NCBI GenBank assembly: GCA_046297835.1
Contig: JBKBHI010000013.1
Location: 1-64,000, forward strand
Length of the DNA: 64,000 nucleotides
Reading direction: 5' to 3'
Source: CAMAVH01 sp046297835
GTDB taxonomy: Bacteria > Pseudomonadota > Alphaproteobacteria > SMXQ01
The notes below the pieces were generated by a model. That model saw only the letters and a program-made list of their open reading frames with translations, searched no databases and was not told the DNA's origin. Every line of letters starts with the position of its first letter. Within the stretch, counting starts at the first letter, position 1. The position numbers were made by a program, and so were the translations under genes. Positions 15,906-32,256 of this stretch are shown in pieces.

Positions 15906-15980
15906 TGGTGCCGGATGAGGGGATTGAACCCCCGACCTTCGGTTTACAAAACCGCTGCTCTACCGCTGAGCTAATCCGGC
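15906..15980 (-). tRNA. tRNA-Thr (anticodon TGT)
   Basis: On the minus strand GCCGGAT pairs with ATCCGGC as the 7-bp acceptor stem. The D-arm GCTC...GAGC, the anticodon loop TTTGTAA (anticodon TGT) and the T-arm around TTCAATC are all in place. CCA is encoded (15906-15908). The top anticodon pair is a G-A mismatch. It lies between rlmB and the second chromate pair. Confidence 0.95.
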
Positions 15981-16032
15981 GCGAAAGAAGGATGCCTTCG
16001 CGTTGTATCGTCCGGGCCCCGCAGGGGCAAGC

Positions 16033-16968
16033 TCAGCCCTTGCCCCGCGCCAGTTCGTAGAGCGCCACGGCGGCGGCGGCGGAGACGTTGAGGCTCTCCA
16101 TGCGCGGCGAGATCGGCAGCTTGACCAGCAGGTCGCAATGATCGCGCGTCAGCCGGCGGAGGCCCTCGCCCTCGGCGCCGAGCACCAGGGCGATCTTGCC
16201 CGAGAGATTGGCGGCGGCGAGCGTCTGGCGCGCCTCGCCGGCGAGGCCCGCGGTCCAGAAGCCGGCCTGCTTCAATTGCTCCAGCGCGCGGGCGAGGTTC
16301 ACCACCCGGATCAGCGGCACCATCTCGATGGCGCCGGACGCCGCTTTGGCGAGCGCGGTCGTTTCGGGGGGCGAATGGCGGTCGGGCACGACGACGGCCG
16401 CGACGTCGAAGGCGGCGGCCGAGCGCAGGATGGCGCCGACGTTCTGCGGGTCGGTGACCTGGTCGAGGATCAGAATCACCGCATTCTGCAAGTCGGCGAC
16501 TTCGTCGAGCACGTCCTCCAGCGCCAAATCGGGCAATGGATCGGCCAATAAAGCCGCGCCCTGATGCACCGCATGCGCCGGCAGCATTTGCGAAATCATG
16601 TCCCGCGCCGCGATCTCGACCGCCGCCTGGGGGTACATCTCTTTGAAACTATTGCGATTTCCGCCAATCGCCGCGACCGCCTCCTCGGTCAGCAGCAAGC
16701 GCAAAATTTTCCGGCGCGGATTGTCCAGGGCGGCGCGCACGGCATGGAGGCCGTACAGCCAATGGCCCCTCTGAGCTTTACCTTGTTTTACAACGGGTTG
16801 AGCGGCATTTGCCGGCCGCTCGCGGGGCCCGTCGGAGGGGCGCTCGACGCGCGCCCCGACAGCCGGTTTCGGCCCCGGGCGGGGACGGTTCGAAGGGGGC
16901 GAAAAGCCCGGTTTGACGGGAGACTTGGCCCCTCCGGCGGGGCGGCCATGGTGCTTGCGCTTGGTCAT
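16033..16968 (-). CDS. rlmB: 23S rRNA 2'-O-ribose methyltransferase, SpoU/TrmH family
   Basis: A 311-residue SPOUT methyltransferase that in E. coli methylates G2251 of 23S rRNA. The N-terminal 65 residues are rich in Lys, Arg, Pro and Gly (MTKRKHHGRPAGG...), a likely RNA-binding tail; then comes the substrate-binding domain starting GHWLYGLHAVRAAL. The catalytic domain shows the three SpoU motifs: LDQVTDPQNVGAILRSA, IALVLGAEGEGLRRL and LPISPRMESLNVSAAAAVALYE. It stands alone on the minus strand, divergent from the tRNA-Tyr/tuf unit. The exact target nucleotide is inferred from the family. Confidence 0.92.
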   Translation of the reverse strand: MTKRKHHGRPAGGAKSPVKPGFSPPSNRPRPGPKPAVGARVERPSDGPRERPANAAQPVVKQGKAQRGHWLYGLHAVRAALDNPRRKILRLLLTEEAVAAIGGNRNSFKEMYPQAAVEIAARDMISQMLPAHAVHQGAALLADPLPDLALEDVLDEVADLQNAVILILDQVTDPQNVGAILRSAAAFDVAAVVVPDRHSPPETTALAKAASGAIEMVPLIRVVNLARALEQLKQAGFWTAGLAGEARQTLAAANLSGKIALVLGAEGEGLRRLTRDHCDLLVKLPISPRMESLNVSAAAAVALYELARGKG

Positions 16969-17067
16969 GATGGCCCCTATATTCAGCGACTTAATGCAAG
17001 TTGCAAGGACGCTCCTCGCCGCTGTCGCAGGACGGGCGCGCAGGAGTTCTATGCGCTTGATTCGCGG

Positions 17068-17095
17068 TTGACTTTAAAGACTAAATCCTCATATT
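17068..17095 (+). promoter_or_regulatory. Sigma70-type promoter for tRNA-Tyr, tRNA-Gly, tuf
   Basis: TTGACT at 17068-17073 (5 of 6), a 16-base spacer, then CATATT at 17090-17095 (4 of 6). It lies 31 bases before tRNA-Tyr in an AT-richer patch, the right place to drive the translation-factor unit. Confidence 0.65.
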
Positions 17096-17126
17096 GCGCA
17101 CTCCCTGCCGGCAGGCATGTCGTTGC

Positions 17127-17212
17127 GGAGGGGTGGCCGAGCGGTCAATGGCAGCAGACTGTAAATCTGCCGACGTACGTCTACGAAGGTTCGAATCCTT
17201 CCCCCTCCACCA
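17127..17212 (+). tRNA. tRNA-Tyr (anticodon GTA)
   Basis: GGAGGGG opens the acceptor stem and CCCCTCC closes it before ACCA. The anticodon loop reads CTGTAAA (GTA), and a long variable arm (CGACGTACGTCTACG region) marks a class II tRNA. CCA is encoded. First gene behind the promoter at 17068. Confidence 0.95.
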
Positions 17213-17328
17213 CGCGGCTCCTCGGGTCATCCGAGACGGCGTCGGGCCAGGGCGAACGGAAACTTCCGTCGGCGGACAGATCGCGAGGCGTTAGGAGACG
17301 GAAGGACAGGTACGACGGGCCGGATCAG

Positions 17329-17402
<74 letters not shown>

Positions 17403-17522
17403 ACCCTTGAGGGACGAGCGCCCTTGCGAGGGAAGGTGTGGGGTCCCCACCGCAGAGCCCATCGAACCGCATAAGCTGACGACCATCCCACAATTCAATC
17501 ACGATAGCTGCGCAGGACTGCA

Positions 17523-18715
<1,193 letters not shown>

Positions 18716-18788
18716 CGGAGATCGTCGCAACGCGACAACGACAGGTTCGTGACGCAGGGGGCGCAAGCCCCATCATCCGATCATCGGA

Positions 18789-18821
18789 CGCCCGGCCGAG
18801 GCATTTTGCAGCGGCCGGGCG
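18789..18821 (+). terminator. Strong hairpin after tuf copy 1
   Basis: CGCCCGGCCG (18789-18798) and CGGCCGGGCG (18812-18821) are perfect 10-bp complements around a 13-base loop. No T-run follows, so it may be a weak terminator, a processing signal upstream of tRNA-Trp, or an mRNA-stabilising structure. Confidence 0.5.
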
Positions 18822-18890
18822 ACGGTTTCCGGGGGCTTCGGGTTTCTCTTCGAGTTTCGTCGAGTTTTTCGGGGGCCGCGGTCGGGGCTT

Positions 18891-18966
18891 AGGAGTGTAG
18901 CTCAACTGGTAGAGCACCGGTCTCCAAAACCGGGGGTTGGGGGTTCGAGCCCCTCCACTCCTGCCA
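18891..18966 (+). tRNA. tRNA-Trp (anticodon CCA)
   Basis: AGGAGTG pairs with CACTCCT; D-arm GCTC...GAGC; anticodon stem CCGGT/ACCGG with loop CTCCAAA (CCA); T-arm GGGGG TTCGAGC CCCTC; CCA encoded. The tRNA-Trp - secE - nusG order is conserved widely in proteobacteria. Confidence 0.97.
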
Positions 18967-19039
18967 CGAAGGACGGGTCACGAAACGGAGCGGTCGGCGC
19001 GCGGCGGCCGAGACGAAGTTTGCAGAAGAATTAGAGAGC

Positions 19040-19237
19040 ATGGCGAAGACGACACCCTTTCAGTTTCTCCAGCAGGTCCGGCAGGAAGTGGCGAAAGTCA
19101 CCTGGCCGACCCGCAAGGAGACGACCGTCAGCACCATCATGGTGTTCGTGATGGTCTTCATCGCGGCGATCTTCTTTTTCGTCGTCGACCAGGTGTTGAG
19201 TTTCGCCGTCCGGTTCATCATGGGCCTTGGGAGCTGA
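19040..19237 (+). CDS. secE: Preprotein translocase subunit SecE
   Basis: A 65-residue single-span membrane protein that clamps SecY in the SecYEG channel. It has the amphipathic, conserved QVRQEVAKVTWPTRKET segment (about residues 12-28) followed by one hydrophobic helix IMVFVMVFIAAIFFFVVDQVL. This is the short SecE form usual outside enterobacteria. It starts 74 bases after tRNA-Trp and ends 4 bases before the nusG start, consistent with translational coupling. Confidence 0.96.
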   Translation: MAKTTPFQFLQQVRQEVAKVTWPTRKETTVSTIMVFVMVFIAAIFFFVVDQVLSFAVRFIMGLGS

Positions 19238-19241
19238 ATCC

Positions 19242-19772
19242 GTGGCCAAGCATTGGTACGTCGTTCACGTTTATTCCGGCTTCGAGAAGAAAGTCGCCGA
19301 GTCGATCCGCGAGCAGGCCGTCCAGAAGGGCATGGCCGACGCGTTCGACGAGGTTCTCGTGCCGGTGGAAGAAGTCGTCGAGATGCGCCGCGGCGCGAAA
19401 GTCTCGGCCGAGCGCAAGTTCTTCCCCGGCTACGTGCTGGCGAAGATGGAGATGACCGACGAGAGCTGGCACCTGGTGAAGAACACGCCGAAGGTGACGG
19501 GCTTCCTCGGCGGGCGCGGCAAGCCGTCGCCGGTCACCGAGGCGGAAGTGCAGCGCATCCTGCGCCAGGTGCAGGAAGGCATCGAGCGGCCGAAGCCCTC
19601 GATCACCTTCGAGGTCGGCGAGCAGGTGCGCGTCACCGACGGCCCGTTCCAGTCCTTCAACGGGCTGGTCGAGGAGGTCGATGAGGAGCGCGCGCGGCTC
19701 AAGGTGGCGGTGTCGATCTTCGGCCGCGCCACCCCGGTGGAGCTGGAATATTCGCAGGTGGAGAAGGTCTGA
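19242..19772 (+). CDS. nusG: Transcription termination/antitermination protein NusG
   Basis: A 176-residue factor that binds RNA polymerase, suppresses pausing and couples transcription with Rho and the ribosome. The GTG at 19242 (AKHWYVVHVYSGFEKKVAE) gives the standard NusG length; an in-frame ATG at 19227 would overlap secE by 11 bases and add five atypical residues. The NGN domain fills residues 1-110, ending in FLGGRGKPSPVTEAEV, and the KOW domain runs from about 125 (GEQVRVTDGPFQSFNGLVEEVD) to the end. An attenuator-like region separates it from rplK. Confidence 0.96.
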   Translation: MAKHWYVVHVYSGFEKKVAESIREQAVQKGMADAFDEVLVPVEEVVEMRRGAKVSAERKFFPGYVLAKMEMTDESWHLVKNTPKVTGFLGGRGKPSPVTEAEVQRILRQVQEGIERPKPSITFEVGEQVRVTDGPFQSFNGLVEEVDEERARLKVAVSIFGRATPVELEYSQVEKV

Positions 19773-19819
19773 GCCTTCTCCCGGCGTGAGGTTCGTTCAG
19801 TAGCGTAAGCGTATTAGCG

Positions 19820-19872
19820 GGGGCTTTGCCCCTTTCCGTGTGGGAGGCTTCCCCGAAAGACCAAGGGGAGCC
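19820..19872 (+). promoter_or_regulatory. Leader hairpins before rplK
   Basis: GGGGC TTT GCCCC (19820-19832) is followed by TTT and could attenuate. A second stem GGCTTCCCC / GGGGAGCC (19846-19854 with 19865-19872) follows closer to the gene. In other bacteria the rplKA leader binds free L1 and represses translation; the second stem is a candidate for that. Confidence 0.45.
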
Positions 19873-19899
19873 GCACCACGCAACTCTGCGAGGAGTGTC

Positions 19900-20328
19900 A
19901 TGGCGAAAAAAGTCACTGGCTACATCAAGTTGCAAGTGCCGGCCGGGAAGGCGAATCCGTCTCCCCCGATCGGCCCCGCCCTGGGCCAGCAGGGCGTCAA
20001 CATCATGGAGTTCTGCAAGGCGTTCAATGCCCAGACGGGCAGCTTGGAAGCCGGCATGCCCCTGCCTGTCGTCATCACGGTTTACCAGGACCGCAGCTTC
20101 ACCTTCGTCACGAAGACGCCGCCGGCGTCCTACTTCCTGAAGAAGGCCGCGAAGATCGAAAGCGCGTCCAAGAACCCCGGCAAGGATGTCGCCGGCAAGG
20201 TGACGATGGCCCAGATCCGCGAGATCGCCGAGAAGAAGATGGTCGATCTCAACGCGCACGACATCGAAGCCGCGATGAAGATGATCGCCGGCTCGGCGCG
20301 TTCCATGGGCCTTGAGGTGCAGGAATAG
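19900..20328 (+). CDS. rplK: 50S ribosomal protein L11
   Basis: A 142-residue protein of the GTPase-associated centre, binding 23S rRNA with the L10-L12 stalk. The N-terminal domain shows KLQVPAGKANPSPPIGPALGQQGVNIMEFCKAFN, and the C-terminal rRNA-binding domain includes TKTPPASYFLKKAA and GSARSMGLEV. The ATG at 19900 follows GAGGAGTG; upstream in-frame starts would add a non-conserved tail. Two bases separate it from rplA. Confidence 0.97.
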   Translation: MAKKVTGYIKLQVPAGKANPSPPIGPALGQQGVNIMEFCKAFNAQTGSLEAGMPLPVVITVYQDRSFTFVTKTPPASYFLKKAAKIESASKNPGKDVAGKVTMAQIREIAEKKMVDLNAHDIEAAMKMIAGSARSMGLEVQE

Positions 20329-20330
20329 CC

Positions 20331-21023
20331 ATGGCAACGCAAAAACGCCTGAAGAAGGCCTATGAAAATATCGACCGCAACGCCTTCTACGCTCTGAAGG
20401 ACGCGGTGAAGCTGATCAAGACCGGCGCGACCGCGAAGTTCGACGAGACGATCGAGATCGCGATCAACCTCGACGTCGATCCGCGCCACGCCGACCAGAT
20501 GGTCCGCGGCGTCGTCAGCCTGCCGGCCGGCACGGGCAAGACCGTGCGCGTCGCCGTCTTCGCCAAGGGCGCGAAGGCCGACGAAGCGACCAAGGCCGGC
20601 GCCGATCTCGTCGGTGCCGAAGACCTGTTCGAGAAGGTCAACGGCGGCGCGATCGAGTTCGACCGCGTCATCGCCACGCCGGACATGATGGGCCTCGTCG
20701 GCCGTCTCGGCAAAGTGCTCGGCCCGCGCGGCCTGATGCCGAACCCGAAGCTCGGCACGGTCACGATGGACGTCGCCAAGGCCGTTCAGGCGGTCAAGGG
20801 CGGCCAGGTCGAGTTCCGCGCCGAAAAGACCGGCATCATCCATGCCGGCATCGGCAAGGCGAGCTTCACCGAGGATCAGATCGCCGAGAACGTGAAGGCG
20901 TTCTTCGACGCGATCCTGCGCTCCAAGCCGTCGGGCGCGAAGGGCACCTTCGTGAAGAAGGTCGCCATCAGCTCGACGATGGGCCCCGGCGTGAAGCTGG
21001 AAGTTTCGAGCCTCACCGCCTAA
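20331..21023 (+). CDS. rplA: 50S ribosomal protein L1
   Basis: A 230-residue protein of the L1 stalk that handles deacylated tRNA at the E site and, in other species, represses its own operon. Conserved stretches are VDPRHADQMVRGVVSLPAGTGK, ATPDMMGLVGRLGKVLGPRGLMPNPK and GTV near the middle. It is translationally linked to rplK by a 2-base gap. A perfect 10-bp hairpin (21043-21071) follows. Confidence 0.97.
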   Translation: MATQKRLKKAYENIDRNAFYALKDAVKLIKTGATAKFDETIEIAINLDVDPRHADQMVRGVVSLPAGTGKTVRVAVFAKGAKADEATKAGADLVGAEDLFEKVNGGAIEFDRVIATPDMMGLVGRLGKVLGPRGLMPNPKLGTVTMDVAKAVQAVKGGQVEFRAEKTGIIHAGIGKASFTEDQIAENVKAFFDAILRSKPSGAKGTFVKKVAISSTMGPGVKLEVSSLTA

Positions 21024-21042
21024 GGGCGCGGCTCACCGAGTT

Positions 21043-21071
21043 CCGCCGGCGGTTCTTTGAGCCGCCGGCGG
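21043..21071 (+). terminator. Hairpin after rplA, self-complementary arms
   Basis: CCGCCGGCGG occurs at 21043-21052 and again at 21062-21071; being its own reverse complement, it forms a perfect 10-bp stem with a 9-base loop. No T-run follows directly. It separates rplKA from rplJL. Confidence 0.45.
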
Positions 21072-21105
21072 CGAGAAGACCGGGCGCGCAAGCGGCCGGT
21101 CGCCT

Positions 21106-21166
21106 GTCCAAGACCGTAGGCGTCCGGCTCGCCGGACTTAATGGGGAAACCCGCCCACGCAGACGG
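21106..21166 (+). promoter_or_regulatory. rplJ (L10) leader, ribosomal-protein autoregulatory RNA
   Basis: The 295-base spacer before rplJ holds the conserved L10-leader pieces in order: GTCCAAGACCGTAGG (21106-21120), CTTAATG around 21137, and ACGCAGACGG (21157-21166). In E. coli and relatives the L10-L7/L12 complex binds this RNA and represses rplJL translation. A further long stem (GGACCTGGG... CCCTAGGTCC, about 21226-21252) lies between the leader and the GTG start. Confidence 0.7.
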
Positions 21167-21318
21167 ATCGAACCTTTTTCGGCCTTCGGGCCGCATCAGG
21201 CTTGAGCTTCTGGGACAGGGGTTAGGACCTGGGCGGTCTTGCCCTAGGTCCGTGCAACGGCCTTCTCGTTTCTCCCAATCCTGGGAGCCGCGCGGAGGCC
21301 TCGCATCGGAGACGTTAA

Positions 21319-21837
21319 GTGGACCGTTCTGAAAAGAGCAGCTTGGTCTCGTCCCTACGCGAACGCTTCGAGGGTGCGGCGCTTGTCGTCATCACCCGTC
21401 AAAGCGGTCTTACGGTCGCAGAATCTACGGATCTGCGCCGCAAGATGCTGCAGGCCGGCGCCAGCTACAAAGTGACGAAGAACCGGCTCACCCGTCTCGC
21501 CCTTGAAGGTACGCAGTTCAACCAGCTTGCCGACTTGTTCACCGGCCCGACGGCTATCGCGACGTCGAAGGATCCGGTGGCTGCGGCGAAAGTGGCCGTT
21601 GATTACGCCAAGACGAACGAAAAGCTCGAGATCGTCGGCGGCGCGCTCAACAACCAGCTTCTCGACGCCGATGGCGTCAAGGCGCTGGCCACTCTGCCGT
21701 CGCTCGACAGTCTGCGCGGCAAGCTGCTGGGCATGATCCAGACCCCGGCGACGCGTATCGCCGGCGTTCTGCAGGCTCCGGCGGGCCAGTTGGCCCGGGT
21801 GTTGCGCGCCAAAGCTGACAAGGGTGAGGCGGCTTAA
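21319..21837 (+). CDS. rplJ: 50S ribosomal protein L10
   Basis: A 172-residue protein that anchors L7/L12 dimers to the ribosome and joins in leader-mediated autoregulation. The start is GTG (GTG GAC CGT TCT), as the reading frame and family alignment both require. Conserved regions include SLRERFEGAALVVITRQSGLTVAE, AGASYKVTKNRLTRLAL and FTGPTAIATSKDPVAAAKV; the C-terminal helix that recruits L12 ends ARVLRAKADKGEAA. rplL follows after 42 bases. Confidence 0.96.
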   Translation: MDRSEKSSLVSSLRERFEGAALVVITRQSGLTVAESTDLRRKMLQAGASYKVTKNRLTRLALEGTQFNQLADLFTGPTAIATSKDPVAAAKVAVDYAKTNEKLEIVGGALNNQLLDADGVKALATLPSLDSLRGKLLGMIQTPATRIAGVLQAPAGQLARVLRAKADKGEAA

Positions 21838-21879
21838 GCCGTCCCAGGTACAACGAAGTTCAAGCCTTAGGAGATAGAA

Positions 21880-22254
21880 ATGGCTGATTTGCAGCGTCTT
21901 GTTGACGATCTTTCCGCTCTGACCGTGATCGAAGCGGCGGAGCTCTCGAAGCTTCTCGAAGAGAAGTGGGGCGTTTCCGCCGCCGCGCCGGTCGCCGTCG
22001 CCGCCGCGGGCGGCGCTGCCGCCGCTCCGGCCGCCGAAGCCCAGACCGAATTCACGGTGATCCTCGCCGATGCCGGCGACAAGAAGATCAACGTGATTAA
22101 GGAGATCCGCACGATCACGGGTCTCGGCCTGAAGGAAGCCAAGGATCTGGTCGAGGGCGCGCCCAAGACCGTGAAGGAAGGCGTCAACAAGGACGAAGCC
22201 GACAAGATCAAGAAGATGCTCGAAGACGCGGGCGCCAAGGTTCAGGTGAAGTAA
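21880..22254 (+). CDS. rplL: 50S ribosomal protein L7/L12
   Basis: A 124-residue stalk protein present in several copies, recruiting translation factors. The N-terminal dimerisation domain is LQRLVDDLSALTVIEAAELSKLLEEKWG; the alanine-rich hinge follows (residues about 37-55); the C-terminal factor-binding domain ends KIKKMLEDAGAKVQVK. Low-complexity Ala/Pro codons in the hinge are typical. A hairpin 23 bases after the stop probably reduces read-through into rpoBC. Confidence 0.97.
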   Translation: MADLQRLVDDLSALTVIEAAELSKLLEEKWGVSAAAPVAVAAAGGAAAAPAAEAQTEFTVILADAGDKKINVIKEIRTITGLGLKEAKDLVEGAPKTVKEGVNKDEADKIKKMLEDAGAKVQVK

Positions 22255-22276
22255 TTCCCCTGATGCAGCGTACGGC

Positions 22277-22304
22277 GACGGGGCGGCCTTAAAACCGCCT
22301 CGTC
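22277..22304 (+). terminator. Attenuator-like hairpin between rplL and rpoB
   Basis: GACGGGGCGG (22277-22286) pairs with CCGCCTCGTC (22295-22304) over 10 bp with one G-U, loop CCTTAAAA. The position matches the partial terminator that sets the L12 to beta ratio in E. coli, but no T-run follows. The rest of the 236-base spacer has smaller GC stems (for example GGGGCCCGGCCCC near 22458). Confidence 0.5.
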
Positions 22305-22490
22305 CGCCGCTTATCTAACCCCTTCGGCCCGCCTGGGCCGCCGGGGCGCGAGACCCCCGCAGCCGATCGCGATTGGCGCGGAACGAAATTCGGGACCTGC
22401 GGCTGAGACGTCGCCCGCCGGTCCGTCAAATGATTGCGGCATGACGTGTTCTGCCATGGGGCCCGGCCCCCGAGCGCATGAGGAAATAGT

Positions 22491-26660
<4,170 letters not shown>

Positions 26661-26701
26661 TCGGAGACCCTCCGCGGCGGGAAACCTTCCCGCCGCGCCT
26701 C

Positions 26702-26757
26702 GTCCGGCGGAGCCGGGCATAGGATGCAGGTCCGGCGCGCCGGGCATGGGATGCGAG
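26702..26757 (+). repeat. Tandem 28-base imperfect repeat before rpoC
   Basis: Two adjacent 28-base units at 26702-26729 and 26730-26757, each built GTCCGGCG..CCGGGCAT.GGATGC.AG, differ at only a few positions. The second unit ends in GCGAG and runs into the rpoC ribosome-binding site GAGGAGAG. Each unit contains an ATG in a GGATG context. Confidence 0.8.
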
Positions 26758-26768
26758 GAGAGAAGTTT

Positions 26769-30938
<4,170 letters not shown>

Positions 30939-30949
30939 TATGCGTTATG

Positions 30950-30978
30950 CCGCCCTCTCCTGACCCGGGAGAGGGCGG
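30950..30978 (+). terminator. Hairpin after rpoC
   Basis: CCGCCCTCTCC (30950-30960) and GGAGAGGGCGG (30968-30978) form a perfect 11-bp stem with a 7-base loop, starting 12 bases past the rpoC stop. The downstream sequence AACTAAATG lacks a T-run, so termination would need Rho or be partial. Confidence 0.55.
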
Positions 30979-31381
30979 AACTAAATGTTCCGCATCGCTA
31001 AATTTGCCATGCGGGGCGCGGGTAGTGAGGAAAGCAAAGGGAAGGTAAAGGCCTGATTCAGGCCGGCTTTCCGCGAGCAGGGTAAGTCCCCGATTTCTCA
31101 CGGGTTTCCGCTTGACGGGGGTAGGCCTCATACATAGTATGCGGCCCTCTTTCAGGCCCTGGTGGTAGACCGCACAGTCTAGACGCAGGACCACGGAAAC
31201 TGAAATCTGGCCCGCCCCAAGTCATTGGGAAGGCTGACAAATCTGTGCTCAGGCGAGGGGCTTCTGCCCGCTCGCCACTCTTGTTTTGTCCAACCTCTTT
31301 GGACGAGACGACGATGAGCGCGGGGCTGTCGCTGGCGGGTTGACGACCGAAACGAACGTTGATGATGAAGGACGACGTCTA
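30979..31381 (+). other. rpoC-rpsL spacer and rpsL leader
   Basis: This is the longest gene-free stretch of the window (443 bases from rpoC stop to rpsL start). It holds the rpoC hairpin, a small stem GGCCTGATTCAGGCC at 31050-31064, the promoter at 31112, and a long leader that includes GTCCAACCTCTTTGGAC (about 31286-31304). The leader is candidate territory for S7-type feedback, but no known motif was recognised. The short frame open from 31286 into rpsL is not considered part of the protein. Confidence 0.5.
31112..31140 (+). promoter_or_regulatory. Promoter for rpsL and the str genes
   Basis: TTGACG at 31112-31117, exactly 17 bases, TAGTAT at 31135-31140. Both boxes are close to the sigma70 consensus. 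Transcription from here would give a leader of about 230 bases before rpsL. Confidence 0.75.
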
Positions 31382-31753
31382 ATGCCGACGATCAACCAGT
31401 TGATCCGCAAAGGCCGCACCGCTCCGGTGAACCGCAACAAGGTGCCGGCCCTGCAGTCTTGCCCGCAGAAGCGCGGCGTTTGCACGCGCGTCTACACGAC
31501 GACCCCGAAGAAGCCGAACTCGGCGCTGCGTAAGGTCGCCCGCGTGCGCCTGACCAACGGTTTCGAAGTCACCAGCTACATTCCCGGCGAAGGCCACAAC
31601 CTTCAGGAGCACTCGGTCGTCATGATCCGCGGCGGCCGCGTGAAGGACTTGCCCGGCGTCCGCTATCACATCATCCGCGGCACGCTCGACACCCAGGGCA
31701 TCGCCGCCCGCCGCCAGCGCCGTTCGAAGTACGGCGCGAAGCGTCCGAAGTAA
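31382..31753 (+). CDS. rpsL: 30S ribosomal protein S12
   Basis: A 123-residue decoding-centre protein. MPTINQLIRKGR is the canonical N terminus, so the ATG at 31382 is used rather than an open frame that extends about 96 bases upstream. The streptomycin-sensitive residues are present: the Lys of TTPKKPNSALRKVARV (Lys43 region) and of GGRVKDLPGVRYH (Lys88 region). rpsG begins 11 bases after the stop. First gene of the str group behind its own promoter. Confidence 0.98.
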   Translation: MPTINQLIRKGRTAPVNRNKVPALQSCPQKRGVCTRVYTTTPKKPNSALRKVARVRLTNGFEVTSYIPGEGHNLQEHSVVMIRGGRVKDLPGVRYHIIRGTLDTQGIAARRQRRSKYGAKRPK

Positions 31754-31764
31754 GGGGAGCAGAC

Positions 31765-32235
31765 ATGTCTCGTCGCCACGCCGCTGAAAAGCGCCAAGTC
31801 CTCCCGGACGCGAAGTATCACGACCCGGTTCTCAGCAAGTTCATGAACGTGCTGATGTACGACGGCAAGAAGTCGGCCGCCGAAGAGATCGTCTACGGCG
31901 CGCTCGACCTGATCGAGAAGAAGGCCAAGGCCGATCCGGTGAAGCTGTTCCGCGACGCGCTGGACAACGTCAAGCCGGCCATCGAAGTCCGTTCGCGCCG
32001 CGTCGGCGGCGCCACCTATCAGGTTCCCGTCGAGGTCCGTCCGGACCGCCGCCAGGCTCTCGCGATCCGCTGGATCATCGAGACGGCGCGCGGCCGCTCC
32101 GAGAAGACCATGACCGACCGTTTGAGCGCCGAGCTTCTGGATGCCGCGAACAATCGCGGCGCCGCCGTCAAGAAGCGCGAAGACACGCACCGTATGGCGG
32201 AGGCCAACAAGGCCTTCTCCCACTACCGCTGGTAA
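31765..32235 (+). CDS. rpsG: 30S ribosomal protein S7
   Basis: A 156-residue primary assembly protein of the 30S head, at the E site. It begins SRRHAAEKRQVLPDAKYHDPVLSKFMN, with the conserved GGATYQVPVEVRPDRRQALAIRW in the middle and the C-terminal THRMAEANKAFSHYRW. In E. coli S7 represses the str operon; the spacer to rpsL here (11 bases) is too short for the E. coli-type S12-S7 regulatory hairpin, so control would act elsewhere if at all. Confidence 0.98.
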   Translation: MSRRHAAEKRQVLPDAKYHDPVLSKFMNVLMYDGKKSAAEEIVYGALDLIEKKAKADPVKLFRDALDNVKPAIEVRSRRVGGATYQVPVEVRPDRRQALAIRWIIETARGRSEKTMTDRLSAELLDAANNRGAAVKKREDTHRMAEANKAFSHYRW

Positions 32236-32256
32236 AGTTCTAAAGGGCCCGACGTT

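Noticed and set aside
31382..31753. Streptomycin- or rifampicin-resistance changes in rpsL or rpoB
   Set aside because: The S12 lysines and the RpoB rifampicin-region residues are of the sensitive type.
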